A DNA stretch of 64,000 nt from Capnocytophaga periodontitidis (GTDB lineage Bacteria; Bacteroidota; Bacteroidia; Flavobacteriales; Flavobacteriaceae), in NCBI RefSeq assembly GCF_016126015.1, contig NZ_JAEFDB010000003.1, forward strand, positions 62,001 to 126,000, written 5' to 3'. This document shows positions 7,370 to 16,323 of this stretch, piece by piece (the first letter of the stretch is position 1; each line of letters opens with the position of its first letter). The notes under the pieces are model-generated. The model worked only from the letters and a program-made list of their open reading frames with translations, had not been told where the DNA came from and searched no databases. Both the position numbers and the translations under genes were made by a program.

Positions 7370-8539
7370 TTATAAATGTTTTTCAAAGAAATTAAGAGTA
7401 AGTTTATTTAGTTTGCGGTGGGTTTCCTCAATAGGAGTTTTGCCACTAAATCCCAAGGTATGAGCAAAAGGTATCCACAGAGGCGCATCGGTAAAATCTA
7501 CGTGGAAGATGTTGGGGATTTGTACAAATTCACTCTCAGGTGTGTTTTTGCATAGGTTTTCCATTGTGCTGAGGTGCTCTTGAATATCGCTTTCTGTCCA
7601 TCCTCCTGAGCGTTCTCTTTCTGTACACATAGCTTCTGCTGGACGTGTGATAACCATTGTAGGCACACATAAGCCCGTTTGCGCTATTTTTAGCGGAATC
7701 TGTGATTCCATAATCAAATTAGCCTTGATGCGCGCGTCTTTCCACGAAGCTTCCGATACGATAATTCCTCCGAGAGAGACGCCAAAAGCTCCTAATTTAT
7801 CTAAGTTGAGTTTATTGTAAAGAAAATTGTTAGGGTCGTTGGTATTGAGTGTGGTGAGGAAATCTATTACTCGCGATACATCTTTAGCAAAGTAGGCAAT
7901 AAGTCCCCCTTCAAAAGTTTTTCCGTTATAGTTCAAAAGAGGATTTTCTTCTGTCAAACTCTCATTGAGCATAGGGTCGATGAGAGTTCGCGGCAGGCTT
8001 TTGAGCGTACTGCCATCGGCGAAAGTTGCTAAGGCTACTGCTATAGGGCAATCAATACCTACCACTATATAGCCTTGCGAGACTAATTCTTGTGTCTGGA
8101 AAGTGCTTATACATCGGTGACCATAAAGACCTGTGAGGTACAAAAGTACAGGATATTGGGATTTTCTCTTGCTTATGGGTGCTTTTTCTAAGGCATTAGA
8201 ACGCTTGAATTGCAACGGATAAAGTAATGCCTTTGGGATGTGCAAAAGCTCTGAAATAGCCTCGCTCACCTTTGTAGCTTCAGGGATATAAGGGGCGTAA
8301 TCGTGGTGAGAGGTATTTTCGGCGGGGTACCACACTTGTATAGGGATTTGTCTGACTTGGTGTTTATCCGTGATAAAAATCTCTTCCCTATCAGGGTCGG
8401 TTACACAGTAGGTTACTGTGCCAATGGCATACTTGCCCGTAGGTTTTGCAAAAAGCACAGGACGGAATATATAGTAAGCCCCTGCCACGAGCAAGAGCAA
8501 TAGTATGGTGATAAGGATATACATCTTTTTCTTTTTCAT
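7370..8539 (-). CDS. PAF-acetylhydrolase-like alpha/beta hydrolase, membrane-anchored
   Basis: A hydrophobic N-terminal segment (residues 5-25) would anchor or export the 389-residue protein. The region RQIPIQVWYPAE followed by YPVLLYLTGLYGH and the nucleophile elbow GAFGVSLGGI match the platelet-activating-factor acetylhydrolase isoform II family. These enzymes hydrolyse short or oxidised acyl esters from phospholipids, but bacterial relatives have varied substrates. It heads a two-gene unit with the DUF302 gene. Confidence 0.8.
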   Translation of the reverse strand: MKKKKMYILITILLLLLVAGAYYIFRPVLFAKPTGKYAIGTVTYCVTDPDREEIFITDKHQVRQIPIQVWYPAENTSHHDYAPYIPEATKVSEAISELLHIPKALLYPLQFKRSNALEKAPISKRKSQYPVLLYLTGLYGHRCISTFQTQELVSQGYIVVGIDCPIAVALATFADGSTLKSLPRTLIDPMLNESLTEENPLLNYNGKTFEGGLIAYFAKDVSRVIDFLTTLNTNDPNNFLYNKLNLDKLGAFGVSLGGIIVSEASWKDARIKANLIMESQIPLKIAQTGLCVPTMVITRPAEAMCTERERSGGWTESDIQEHLSTMENLCKNTPESEFVQIPNIFHVDFTDAPLWIPFAHTLGFSGKTPIEETHRKLNKLTLNFFEKHL

Positions 8540-8591
8540 TTGCTAATACAGTGAGGAAATTGTAATCTTAAAGTATAAAAGTAGTGAAAAT

Positions 8592-10154
8592 TTAGAAATA
8601 CTCTTTCATTGTTCTGATGTCTAGATAACCTTTCTTGCCTTTTTTTATAATGTGATAGAAAGAGTGGGTTTGGGGTTCTATTTTTTCGTATATAACCTTT
8701 TTATGCTGGGGGTAGATGCCTATCTTATTATCCTTGTAGAAATAGATAAGTCCATCCTTATGTTGCTCAATATTATCGTAGATGATAGGGAGCTGTTCTT
8801 CTCCTGTGAGATGAGTTGAAGCATATTTGCGTACATTGCGTTTAAAACTATTTTCTTCTTCGTTTTCTTTATTCTCCTCTATTCCCTCAATATATAGTTC
8901 TTTTTCTGAAATTTTTTGATAATTGTATTTGAACAGTCCGTATTTGTTCCCTCGTTGTACGCGAATGAGTTCGGGATGATGGTAAATGTTATCGACAAAA
9001 AAGTCATTATCATCCCATACAAAATACCTACTACCATCAATGAAAGAAAGTGTTTCATCGGCACTTCTATCAGAAAGATAGTTTCGTTTTTCGGCTTCAA
9101 AATCTGAAGCAAAGCCTCCAAAACCATAAAGCATATAGTGAGGGTGTTCAGATTTTTTAGGGTCTTTTTTCAATGAATAACGACTTTCATATACGGTTCC
9201 GCAGAGTGAGTAACTGATTTTGGGGAATTTCTCGATACGTTCGCCATCTATTGTGTAATATGCTGCTCCTTGCTTGTTAAGCATCTCAATACCATTGCGG
9301 TAGAAATAAGCACTACGCATCCCTTTGAACGATTTTTTTTGTAAGTAACTATCATAGAGAGTGAATTTGCTTCCTCTTCTACCTATAACGCCAAATTTGT
9401 TATAATAGATTGTATCGTATCTGCCAGAAAGCACTTTTTCTTTATACGTATTCATAAGCTCATAACGTTTGCCTTTGGGGCGAAGTATGAGATGCTCTTC
9501 TGGCTCATAATCGATAAAATCATCACTATAGGAGGAAGGGTATTGAGTTGGCGCAAGTATGGTTGTCTCTCTGCCGGTTAAAAACAAGGTTTTATCTTTT
9601 AAGGGTACCATAAAGCCCTCGATATTTCCTCCATCACTTAAGAGGTAAATGTTTCGCCCCTTTTTTAGATGGATAGTGTGTAGTGCATAATAGTCTTTTC
9701 TTTGATAAGGTTTTTCTTCTTCTGTGTCGATATCACATAACAGAGCCAAGTGAGGGTTAAAAATCTTCAGAATTGTTTGAGTATTCTCGTCATAGATAGG
9801 AGGAAGTGTCTTGAAGGTTTTGCCTACAAAGTCGCTGGGGGTAGTGCGTTGTATATCTTTGAGGTAGATAATTTTCTTATCGTCCTCTTTTATCTCGCTC
9901 AGGGTCTCCAAAATCTCCTCATTATAATCAACCAATTTGAGATCGTAGACTTCGGTATCGGTATCTACATTTTCATCTTCTTGAGCATCAAATTCTAACT
10001 CTGAAAACTTGTCTTTCTGTTTTTGAGCATAAAAATAAAGTCCCCCATCAGAGTCATAAGCGAGGATATCAATATGACGGATTGAAGTTTCTTTTTGTGC
10101 TTGCGCTAAAGAAGTGAGCAAGAGAGCAATGATAAGGGTAAAGTTTTTTAACAT
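8592..10154 (-). CDS. Exported hypothetical protein with degenerate WG-type repeats
   Basis: A signal peptide (MLKNFTLIIALLLTSLAQAQ) precedes 500 residues rich in Tyr, Lys and Glu. Segments such as RGNKYGLFKYN, DNKIGIYPQHKKVIYEKIE and KKGKKGYLDI resemble weak WG-repeat units, which fold as beta-propeller-like blades and are common in Bacteroidota outer surface proteins. No catalytic motif is seen. The gene has its own -7 element at 10177. The function is unknown. Confidence 0.65.
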   Translation of the reverse strand: MLKNFTLIIALLLTSLAQAQKETSIRHIDILAYDSDGGLYFYAQKQKDKFSELEFDAQEDENVDTDTEVYDLKLVDYNEEILETLSEIKEDDKKIIYLKDIQRTTPSDFVGKTFKTLPPIYDENTQTILKIFNPHLALLCDIDTEEEKPYQRKDYYALHTIHLKKGRNIYLLSDGGNIEGFMVPLKDKTLFLTGRETTILAPTQYPSSYSDDFIDYEPEEHLILRPKGKRYELMNTYKEKVLSGRYDTIYYNKFGVIGRRGSKFTLYDSYLQKKSFKGMRSAYFYRNGIEMLNKQGAAYYTIDGERIEKFPKISYSLCGTVYESRYSLKKDPKKSEHPHYMLYGFGGFASDFEAEKRNYLSDRSADETLSFIDGSRYFVWDDNDFFVDNIYHHPELIRVQRGNKYGLFKYNYQKISEKELYIEGIEENKENEEENSFKRNVRKYASTHLTGEEQLPIIYDNIEQHKDGLIYFYKDNKIGIYPQHKKVIYEKIEPQTHSFYHIIKKGKKGYLDIRTMKEYF

Positions 10155-10176
10155 ATCGTCCTAAGGTTTTTGTTGG

Positions 10177-10184
10177 CAAAGGTA
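10177..10184 (-). promoter_or_regulatory. -7 element upstream of the WG-repeat gene
   Basis: CAAAGGTA (TACCTTTG on the minus strand) lies 23 bases before the start at 10154. Confidence 0.45.
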
Positions 10185-10213
10185 ATAATAATTAGCGAAT
10201 AAAACTACTCCTC

Positions 10214-11434
10214 TTATTTCACTAATTGTTCTATCTGTTTTTGCAGTGTTGCTCGCTCGTTAGCCGATTTAGAAAGAGCAATCGCTTTTTGGTAGTGAGC
10301 AATTGCTTTTTGGTTATTGATATCAGTATACAAATATCCTAATAACTCGTGGTAGTAACGATTGTTTTGTAATCCTAATTTTTCAGCCTCTACAATAGCT
10401 TTTTCTTTGCCGTACACCTTGCCGTAAGCAAAAGTCCTATTTAAGGCTATTACAGAAGAATATTCAATGATAATGAGTTGGTTATATAGGCGGAGAATAT
10501 ACTCCCACTTATTTTCATCGGTAGGGGTAGTATGCCAATAGGCAATACCAGCTTCTAAGTGATATTTAGAGATTTGTGATCCTTCGCAGGCTTTTACTAA
10601 GTAATAGTTGCCTCTGTGTATGAGTTCTTTATCCCATTTGCTTTTATCTTGTTGTTCATAAAGAGTGTTTTCACCAGTGGTATTGATACGGGCTTCAAGT
10701 CTGGAACTTTGGAAACACATCAGCGATAAAAGAGCATTCACTTGTGGCGTATCAGTTTGAGGGTGCTCGGCAAGTAAGAGCGTAAGACGTAAGGCTTCTT
10801 TGCAAAACTCCTTTCGTATAAACTGATTGTTAGTTTCGGAAAAATAGCCTTCATTGAAAAATAAGTACAAACAGCGCAGTACAGTTTCTAATCGGGCTTG
10901 TATATCGGCTGGGATTACGGTTTTGATTTGAAAATGATGCTCTCTGAGTTTGCTTTTAGCTCTAAGAAGTCGTTTTTTTATAGTTTCAGTATTGGTGAGT
11001 AGGGCATTGGCAATCTCTTCTACTGTAAAACCACAGAGTATTTGCAAAGCCAAACTTATTTGTGATTCTACAGAAATAGAAGGGTCACATATATTGAAAA
11101 GCATTTCTAACTGACTGTCGTTTATTTCAGAAGTTTCAAAGGTAAGTTCTTCGCTTTTCTCAGTAGGTGTAAGTGTCTTTTTTACTTTATCTTCAAATAT
11201 AGCTATGTGTTTCTCATAGTCCTTAGCTTTGTTTTTAGCGACGGTGTAAAGCCACGCAGTAGGGTTAGTAGGCAAGGGCTGTATTTCCCATAATTCATAG
11301 GCTTTTAAGAAAGTATCACTCGCAATATCTTCAGCAATTTCCAAATGAGAAAAGCCAAAATGGCGACATAACACTGCCACCATTTTAGCGTATTCTTTTC
11401 GAAACAAATCGGATAAAAGTTGTGAGTGAGGCAT
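10214..11434 (-). CDS. ECF sigma factor with C-terminal TPR extension (ECF42 type)
   Basis: The first 180 residues contain sigma region 2 (AEDIASDTFLKAYELW, then NPTAWLYTVAKNKAKD) and region 4 (ISLALQILCGFTVEEIANAL with TETIKKRLLRAKSKLRE). Residues 190-406 are the helical extension with TPR-like pairs (LGYLYTDINNQKAIAHYQKAIAL) typical of the ECF42 group. These sigma factors have no anti-sigma factor and are paired with DGPF/YCII proteins. Exactly such a gene precedes it by one base. Targets and signal are unknown. Confidence 0.88.
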   Translation of the reverse strand: MPHSQLLSDLFRKEYAKMVAVLCRHFGFSHLEIAEDIASDTFLKAYELWEIQPLPTNPTAWLYTVAKNKAKDYEKHIAIFEDKVKKTLTPTEKSEELTFETSEINDSQLEMLFNICDPSISVESQISLALQILCGFTVEEIANALLTNTETIKKRLLRAKSKLREHHFQIKTVIPADIQARLETVLRCLYLFFNEGYFSETNNQFIRKEFCKEALRLTLLLAEHPQTDTPQVNALLSLMCFQSSRLEARINTTGENTLYEQQDKSKWDKELIHRGNYYLVKACEGSQISKYHLEAGIAYWHTTPTDENKWEYILRLYNQLIIIEYSSVIALNRTFAYGKVYGKEKAIVEAEKLGLQNNRYYHELLGYLYTDINNQKAIAHYQKAIALSKSANERATLQKQIEQLVK

Positions 11435-11435
11435 T

Positions 11436-11780
11436 TTAATCTCTTTTTAGCACTTCACGTACTTCAATACTGCCACCTACTTGTTCAAAAATAGGGTTGG
11501 CTTTAGCCATTTCCACTGCTTCATCAATGTTTTCAGCTTTTACTACCACATAGCCACTGATAAACTCTTTAATTTCGGTAAAAGGTCCATCGGTTACAAC
11601 CTTATCGGCTTTGATAGTTTTGGCACTACCAGCGATAGGCAAAAGGGTATTGCCTTTGTCGGCTAATTTGTTTTGTGAAGCGATACCTGCAAGCCAGTTC
11701 ATACGTTCTTGCATTTGCTCAGGAGTAGGTTTGAAATCAGCGATGTTGTTCAAACGAAAAATCAATACAAAATCTTTCAT
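11436..11780 (-). CDS. DGPF/YCII-family partner of the ECF sigma factor
   Basis: This 114-residue YCII-related protein carries the diagnostic VTDGPFTEIKEFISGYVVV motif. DGPF proteins are the usual genomic companions and often the regulon members of ECF42 sigma factors. Only one base separates its stop from the sigma factor start, so they are translationally linked. A CAAAGATA promoter element lies at 11836. Confidence 0.9.
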   Translation of the reverse strand: MKDFVLIFRLNNIADFKPTPEQMQERMNWLAGIASQNKLADKGNTLLPIAGSAKTIKADKVVTDGPFTEIKEFISGYVVVKAENIDEAVEMAKANPIFEQVGGSIEVREVLKRD

Positions 11781-11835
11781 ATATTTTTAAATTTAATATT
11801 ATACCCCTATAACGATTGAATTTTTTCTATGGGGA

Positions 11836-11843
11836 CAAAGATA
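11836..11843 (-). promoter_or_regulatory. -7 element upstream of the DGPF/ECF pair
   Basis: CAAAGATA on the plus strand, 56 bases before the start at 11780. A sigma-specific promoter for the ECF factor itself was not identified. Confidence 0.4.
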
Positions 11844-11860
11844 GTAAAAATTAACAAATA

Positions 11861-11902
11861 AAAAACTCCCCGTGCAGTTATTCACTACACAGGGAATTTT
11901 TT
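11861..11902. terminator. Terminator downstream of the DUF389 gene
   Basis: AAAAACTCCCCGTG and CACAGGGAATTTTTT form a stem with A/T runs on both sides. It sits just past the GTCGTAGCACGAC element and the stop of the minus-strand DUF389 gene. Confidence 0.7.
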
Positions 11903-11910
11903 ACAGCTTG

Positions 11911-11922
11911 TCGTGCTACGAC
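11911..11922 (-). repeat. 3-prime element TCGTGCTACGAC
   Basis: Same unit as at 736 and 52273. It abuts the DUF389 stop codon at 11923 and precedes the terminator hairpin. Confidence 0.65.
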
Positions 11923-13239
11923 CTAATCTGCCAATTTACAAATTACTTTCTTGTCGCCAAACTTCTCAACGAGCCATTGTTGTAACTTTTGGGTATCTAC
12001 TTCTTTGGCGACTTCTTTACCCTTCACAGTTTCTTTTTTAGGCGTGTAGAGCAGTACAGTAGCCGTTTGTAGAGAATCTTTATTAGACAAGAGGTTCAGC
12101 TTACCAAAATAAAAATCGTCTATGCTCGGGAATAATACCTGCATTTCTTTAGCAAAAGTAGCATCAGTAGGCTTGTATTTTTCCAGCTCGTCAGTTAGGT
12201 TCTTTATCATCACATCTTTACTAGAGAGCGACGACTTGTTTTTGTTGATTTCTGATAGTATTTCTTTATCAATTTCCGATTCTTTTTGTAGTATAATAAG
12301 CTTGGTATTGAGCAATTTGAATTTTTTAAGGTTGCTTTGTAGCGTTTTCAGCTCTTCATCGCTAAATTTCTTATCCAAAAACGCTAATTCTATGCTTTTA
12401 GGGTTCGTATTGTAACGTATTTTCTTATAAATGATAGTATAACCGCTATTTTCAAACTCTGCAGTGATATAGTGTGCCACATTCTCGTGGAATTCCTTCT
12501 CTTTCAAAAGAGTATATGCCAAATACAAACTCGGGGTAACAATGAGGATTACCAAGGTAGAAATAACAATCCGCAAACGTTTGTTAAGCGCCTCATTACC
12601 CGTATTCTTAGGGGTGTATTTCAAGTATTTAATAATGAGAAAAGTAGCAATACCTATGAAGAAGCAGTTAATGTTGTATAGGTAAAAAGCCCCTAAAAAG
12701 TAGCTAATATTGCCGGTCGCTAAGCCAAAACCTGCTGTACAAAGCGGAGGCATTAGGGCAGTAGCGATAGCTACCCCAGGGATAGGATTTCCTTTGTCCT
12801 CGCGAGTGAGCGAGATAGCCCCTACCAACCCACCCACAAAGGCAATAAACACATCGTAGATAGTAGGCGAGGTGCGAGCTAAAAGCTCCGACTGCACATC
12901 CTTAAACGGACTGATATAGAAGTAGATAAACGATACTATAAGGCTCACAACGGTAGCGATAAGCAGACTGCGCCCTGTTTTCTTCAGTAGCTCAAAGTCG
13001 TAGGTAGCCAACGCAAATCCTGCCCCCACGATAGGCCCCATAAGCGGAGAGATAAGCATCGCTCCGATAATAACAGCCGTAGAATTGACATTTAGTCCAA
13101 TTGAAGCAATAAGGATAGCACAGGCTAAAATCCACAAGTTAGCACCTCTGAAAGAGATATTGCTGAGGATATCCTCAATTACTTTTTCTTTTTTCTCTTC
13201 GCCTTGGTGTAGATTAAATAGGTTTTTTAAGAAACTCAT
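11923..13239 (-). CDS. DUF389 family inner-membrane protein
   Basis: The 438-residue protein has the DUF389/TIGR00341 core in its first 220 residues: about six membrane segments with STAVIIGAMLISPLMGPIVG and GVAIATALMPPLCTAGFGLA. The C-terminal 200 residues are soluble and coiled-coil-like, ending in a domain with LQQWLVEKFGDKKVICKL. The family is of unknown function. The gene stands alone with its own promoter element (13279) and terminator. Confidence 0.85.
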   Translation of the reverse strand: MSFLKNLFNLHQGEEKKEKVIEDILSNISFRGANLWILACAILIASIGLNVNSTAVIIGAMLISPLMGPIVGAGFALATYDFELLKKTGRSLLIATVVSLIVSFIYFYISPFKDVQSELLARTSPTIYDVFIAFVGGLVGAISLTREDKGNPIPGVAIATALMPPLCTAGFGLATGNISYFLGAFYLYNINCFFIGIATFLIIKYLKYTPKNTGNEALNKRLRIVISTLVILIVTPSLYLAYTLLKEKEFHENVAHYITAEFENSGYTIIYKKIRYNTNPKSIELAFLDKKFSDEELKTLQSNLKKFKLLNTKLIILQKESEIDKEILSEINKNKSSLSSKDVMIKNLTDELEKYKPTDATFAKEMQVLFPSIDDFYFGKLNLLSNKDSLQTATVLLYTPKKETVKGKEVAKEVDTQKLQQWLVEKFGDKKVICKLAD

Positions 13240-13278
13240 AATGTTAAGTATTTATGATGTTAGTTTAAATATTAGGGG

Positions 13279-13286
13279 CAAAGATA
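13279..13286 (-). promoter_or_regulatory. -7 element upstream of the DUF389 gene
   Basis: CAAAGATA (TATCTTTG on the minus strand), 40 bases before the start at 13239. Confidence 0.45.
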
Positions 13287-13330
13287 GTAATAATTTGCTC
13301 ATTAGGCAATGATAATTCACTGTTTTTTCC

Positions 13331-13338
13331 TACTTTTG
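13331..13338 (+). promoter_or_regulatory. -7 element just upstream of the DUF488 gene
   Basis: TACTTTTG ends 10 bases before the ATG at 13349, so the transcript would have almost no leader. No well-placed -33 element was found. Confidence 0.45.
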
Positions 13339-13348
13339 CTTTCTGATT

Positions 13349-13882
13349 ATGAAGAAAATATATACTATAGGGCACTCTACCCATACCTTGGAGGAGTTTA
13401 TAAAAATGTTACAATCGTTTGAGATACAACATTTAGTGGATGTTAGGGGACTACCAGGGTCTAACAAATATCCGCAATTCAACAAAGAGAATTTAGAAGT
13501 GGCATTACCCCAAGTTGGTATTGCTTATACTCATTTGGCGCTATTGGGGGGCAGACGAAAAGTGCACAAAGACTCCAAGAATACCCGCTGGCATAATGAG
13601 TCTTTCCGCGCTTATGCCGATTATATGGAAACTCTTGATTTTGAAGAAGGTATTGCGCAGCTTATCGCTATTGCCAAAAGAGAAACAACGGCTTATATGT
13701 GCGCTGAAGCCCTCTGGTGGCGCTGTCATAGATCGATGATATCCGATTATCTGAAAGCCAAAGGATGGCAAGTAGACCATATTATGGCAATAGACAAAGA
13801 AGAACTTCATAAATACACTGCCCCAGCTCGTGTTATAGGAGACAAGGTAGTGTACTATGATGATGGAATTCTTTGGGGGTAA
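13349..13882 (+). CDS. DUF488 family protein
   Basis: The 177-residue protein starts with IYTIGHSTHTLEEF and has LVDVRGLPGSNKYPQFN and the cysteine-containing AYMCAEALWWRCHRSMI, all hallmarks of DUF488. The family has no firm enzymatic role; conserved His, Arg and Cys residues suggest a nucleotide- or metal-dependent reaction. It is the only plus-strand gene between 2.4 and 21 kb and its stop is 4 bases from the stop of the convergent DUF421 gene, with no terminator between. Confidence 0.88.
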   Translation: MKKIYTIGHSTHTLEEFIKMLQSFEIQHLVDVRGLPGSNKYPQFNKENLEVALPQVGIAYTHLALLGGRRKVHKDSKNTRWHNESFRAYADYMETLDFEEGIAQLIAIAKRETTAYMCAEALWWRCHRSMISDYLKAKGWQVDHIMAIDKEELHKYTAPARVIGDKVVYYDDGILWG

Positions 13883-13886
13883 TTTG

Positions 13887-14552
13887 CTAATTATCATACA
13901 GTATCACCTTTATTTGCGCACTTTCGTATTCTGCTAAAAATACTTCCGACGGACTATCATAGCCTAATTCTTGTAGCTTCGCAAACAACCATTCTTCAGT
14001 TTTATCTACATCTTCCAATACGCTTTTTTGGATAATACCATCGGTGATGATAGGGTATTTAGGATTTTCTTCACCCGATAATACAATAATGAGCTCACCA
14101 TTCTGTTCAAGTACGGCTCTTTTTACATCCCTGATGTAGTAAACCCCTTCTTTGCGGAGCTTGAAAGCGAGTTCGTGTGCTGTGATTTTAGCTTTTTTGC
14201 AAGCCGCGATGTCTATCTTGCCACGATTGATAACAATCACGGGGTTACCATCTATAAAACTCTTAAAAGCGTGGTTCTTGGTTTTGAGTTTTCGCAAGCC
14301 AATGATGAGTAATGCCCAAATAATCAATACAATAGCAAACTGAAAGAGCGTAACCGACGGACTGTAAATCACGCCCCCCGATAATACCCCCAAGTACGTA
14401 GTTTTGCACCTGATCCATAGCCGAAGTAGGCGCCAAATTACCCTTGCCCGATTTGTTGATAATTAGGGCAATAGCCAACAATCCTAAAAGAGTTTTAGGA
14501 ACACATCCAAGTAGAAAAACTCCTCGGATTCAATATAAGGAATTGTAAACAT
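13887..14552 (-). pseudogene. DUF421 (YetF-like) membrane protein, two homopolymer frameshifts
   Basis: Three frames together rebuild one DUF421 protein of about 221 residues. It starts MFTIPYIESEEFF at 14552, shifts at an A4/T4 run (14486-14489) into LLAIALIINKSGKGNLAP, then shifts at a C6/G6 run (14374-14379) into GGVIYSPSVTLFQFAIV and continues with the soluble YetF-like domain (FIDGNPVIVINRGKID). One G fewer in the second run restores YVLGGIIGGVIY. Either the gene is decayed or the sequence has two homopolymer errors. DUF421 proteins are membrane proteins of unknown function. Confidence 0.8.
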
Positions 14553-14615
14553 AAAATTGATTTATTGATGAGACAATTTACTAATTTGCTAATTGACAAA
14601 TCGACAAATTGATAA

Positions 14616-15402
14616 TTAAAATGAAACATTAAGCCCTACTTCAAGCGAATGATACTCTTTTTTTATAGGTACAATAGGGGCAGTGTCATAGATAATTCGG
14701 TAAGTACCCATAATGCCTATGGTAGGGGTAATGTTGTAAGTGAGGTCGAGTGCCCCGCCAAAACGCGCTTCTTTGAAGTAAGTGCTATCGGGTTTCCCCT
14801 GATGTATAGCAGTGGTGATAAACGTCCATTTCTCAGCTAATTGAAGTTTGTAGCTGAGCGATAAATGAGTTTTGATACTACGACTATAAGTGTGGTCAGG
14901 GGTATTGGTATCAGGGGCAGGGTGTTGCCATTTTTCGTATTCAAAGAATAAGCCTACAGCAGCAAACATCAGTGAGGAATTAGTGTTTATTAATCGATAG
15001 CGCGACTGTAACCCCGTAGAAATCTTGTGGTTCATTCCCCTGCTCTCTGCCCATTGTGATTCGGCATAAGGATACACCTCAAAAGCGTGGTCTAACAAGT
15101 AGCGGTATTCTAAATGTACATACCCACCACTTAAGATTACTTGACTACCATAAGTAGAAAGTTCAAACTTGTTAATTACATTGATGACCCTATTGCGATT
15201 GATGAGCAAGTTGAGGTTTGCTGTATTTTTAAGAGTAAAAACGTCCTCTTTTTCGGTTTTGAAGTCCAAGATAGGCATCAAGCTCCCTTGTAGGGTTTTG
15301 GTACTATCTATCGTCATCGTGAGATTTTTCCGAAAAAAGCATCTGTGAGTAGGCAGAAGCCGAAGATAATAGTGTTAATAACACATAAAGTAATTTTCTC
15401 AT
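14616..15402 (-). pseudogene. Outer-membrane beta-barrel protein (DUF481-like), one frameshift
   Basis: A signal peptide (MRKLLYVLLTLLSSASA) begins at ATG 15402 but its frame ends after about 32 codons. The rest of the protein continues in another frame from MTIDSTKTLQGSL. Removing one base from the T5 run at 15325-15329 joins the two as SENLTMTIDSTKTL, giving about 262 residues. The body has alternating beta strands (YVHLEYRYLL, KISTGLQSRYRL, AALDLTYNI-like) and ends in an aromatic residue (VGLNVSF), as in outer-membrane barrels of the DUF481 type. A CAAAAGTA promoter lies at 15431. Confidence 0.75.
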
Positions 15403-15430
15403 TGTGCTTAAGGTTTTCTTTTTCAAGCGA

Positions 15431-15438
15431 CAAAAGTA
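15431..15438 (-). promoter_or_regulatory. -7 element upstream of the barrel gene
   Basis: CAAAAGTA (TACTTTTG on the minus strand) lies 29 bases before the ATG at 15402, which supports that upstream start over the internal one. Confidence 0.5.
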
Positions 15439-15472
15439 AGAATAGTTAGATAATTAGCAAGTTAGCTAATGA

Positions 15473-15507
15473 AAAAATCCCCGTGTAGTCATACCACACG
15501 GAGATTT
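15473..15507. terminator. Terminator of the second ohr gene
   Basis: AAAATCCCCGTGTAG pairs with CACACGGAGATTT just past the stop at 15509; A run on the left gives a U run on the minus strand. Confidence 0.7.
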
Positions 15508-15508
15508 A

Positions 15509-15931
15509 TTAGTTATTTGTCACTTCTGTAATTACCTCTATATTCCCACGAGTAGAGTTAGAATACGGACAAACTTGATGTGCTTTTGCGGCAAGTTCTT
15601 TGGCTAGTTCAAGTGATACATCGGGTATATTCACTTGTAAGGTTACTGAAAAAATAAAGCCGCCATTATCGAGCTTTCCTATAGATACGTGTGCTGTTAC
15701 AGAGGTCTCGCCAGTGGTTACTTTAGCTTGCCTAATAACCAAATTCAGAGCAGTGTCAAAACAAGCCGCATAGCCAGCTGCAAAGAGTTGCTCAGGATTG
15801 GTATAATCGTCATTAGCCCCACCTAAGGCTTTAGGAGAGCGTAGTTCAAGGCTTAACACGCCATTATCGGAAGTTACTTTCCTTTTTTGACCACCGGTAG
15901 CGGTCGCCACTGCTGTGTACAATGCTTTCAT
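15509..15931 (-). CDS. Organic hydroperoxide resistance protein Ohr, copy 2
   Basis: This 140-residue paralogue of the protein at 3064-3486 differs at about 15 residues, mostly near the N-terminus and at 67-115. Both redox cysteines (57 and 121) are kept, so it should be an active peroxidase. Unlike copy 1 it has no adjacent ohrR; it stands alone with a long upstream region. A single OhrR could control both, or this copy may be constitutive. A CAAAGATA element lies at 16020. Confidence 0.93.
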   Translation of the reverse strand: MKALYTAVATATGGQKRKVTSDNGVLSLELRSPKALGGANDDYTNPEQLFAAGYAACFDTALNLVIRQAKVTTGETSVTAHVSIGKLDNGGFIFSVTLQVNIPDVSLELAKELAAKAHQVCPYSNSTRGNIEVITEVTNN

Positions 15932-16323
15932 AATAATTCTTACTTATTTTGTTATTTATTCTTACTTTGTGAGTTTTATAGGTCAGGCTTTTAAGAACCT
16001 TAAACTATATTTCGAGAGACAAAGATACAACAAATATTTTTAACAATGTTTTTTATAAACAATTTTCTAAAATAACGTCAGTTCGATATAACAGAATATT
16101 GATTTACAGCTTTATATCATAATATATTCACAAAATAATTCACCGTCAGGTGAAAATTCGTGAGATAATAAAAAATAAAGACTTTTATACATTCCCAAAT
16201 TCGTGAAAATTTGTGAAATTCGTGGGAGATTAAAAATATTTTACTGATTGTTAAGTAATTACTTACGTCGAACTCACGTTAAAATAGAATTTATGATGAT
16301 TAGTGGGGCAATTGATGATTAAC
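15932..16323. other. 392-base non-coding region with short dispersed repeats
   Basis: No supported gene. It holds a CAAAGATA element (16020-16027) 89 bases before ohr copy 2, a copy of ACCGTCAGGTGAAAATTCG (16142) shared with 20539, and a set of near-repeats of AAATTCGTGA around 16195-16226. The rest is A+T-rich and structureless. Confidence 0.6.
16142..16163. repeat. 22-bp dispersed repeat, copy 1
   Basis: Starts ACCGTCAGGTGAAAATTCG and is identical over 22 bases to 20539-20560. Both copies are intergenic and followed by further AATTCGTG units. Confidence 0.7.
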
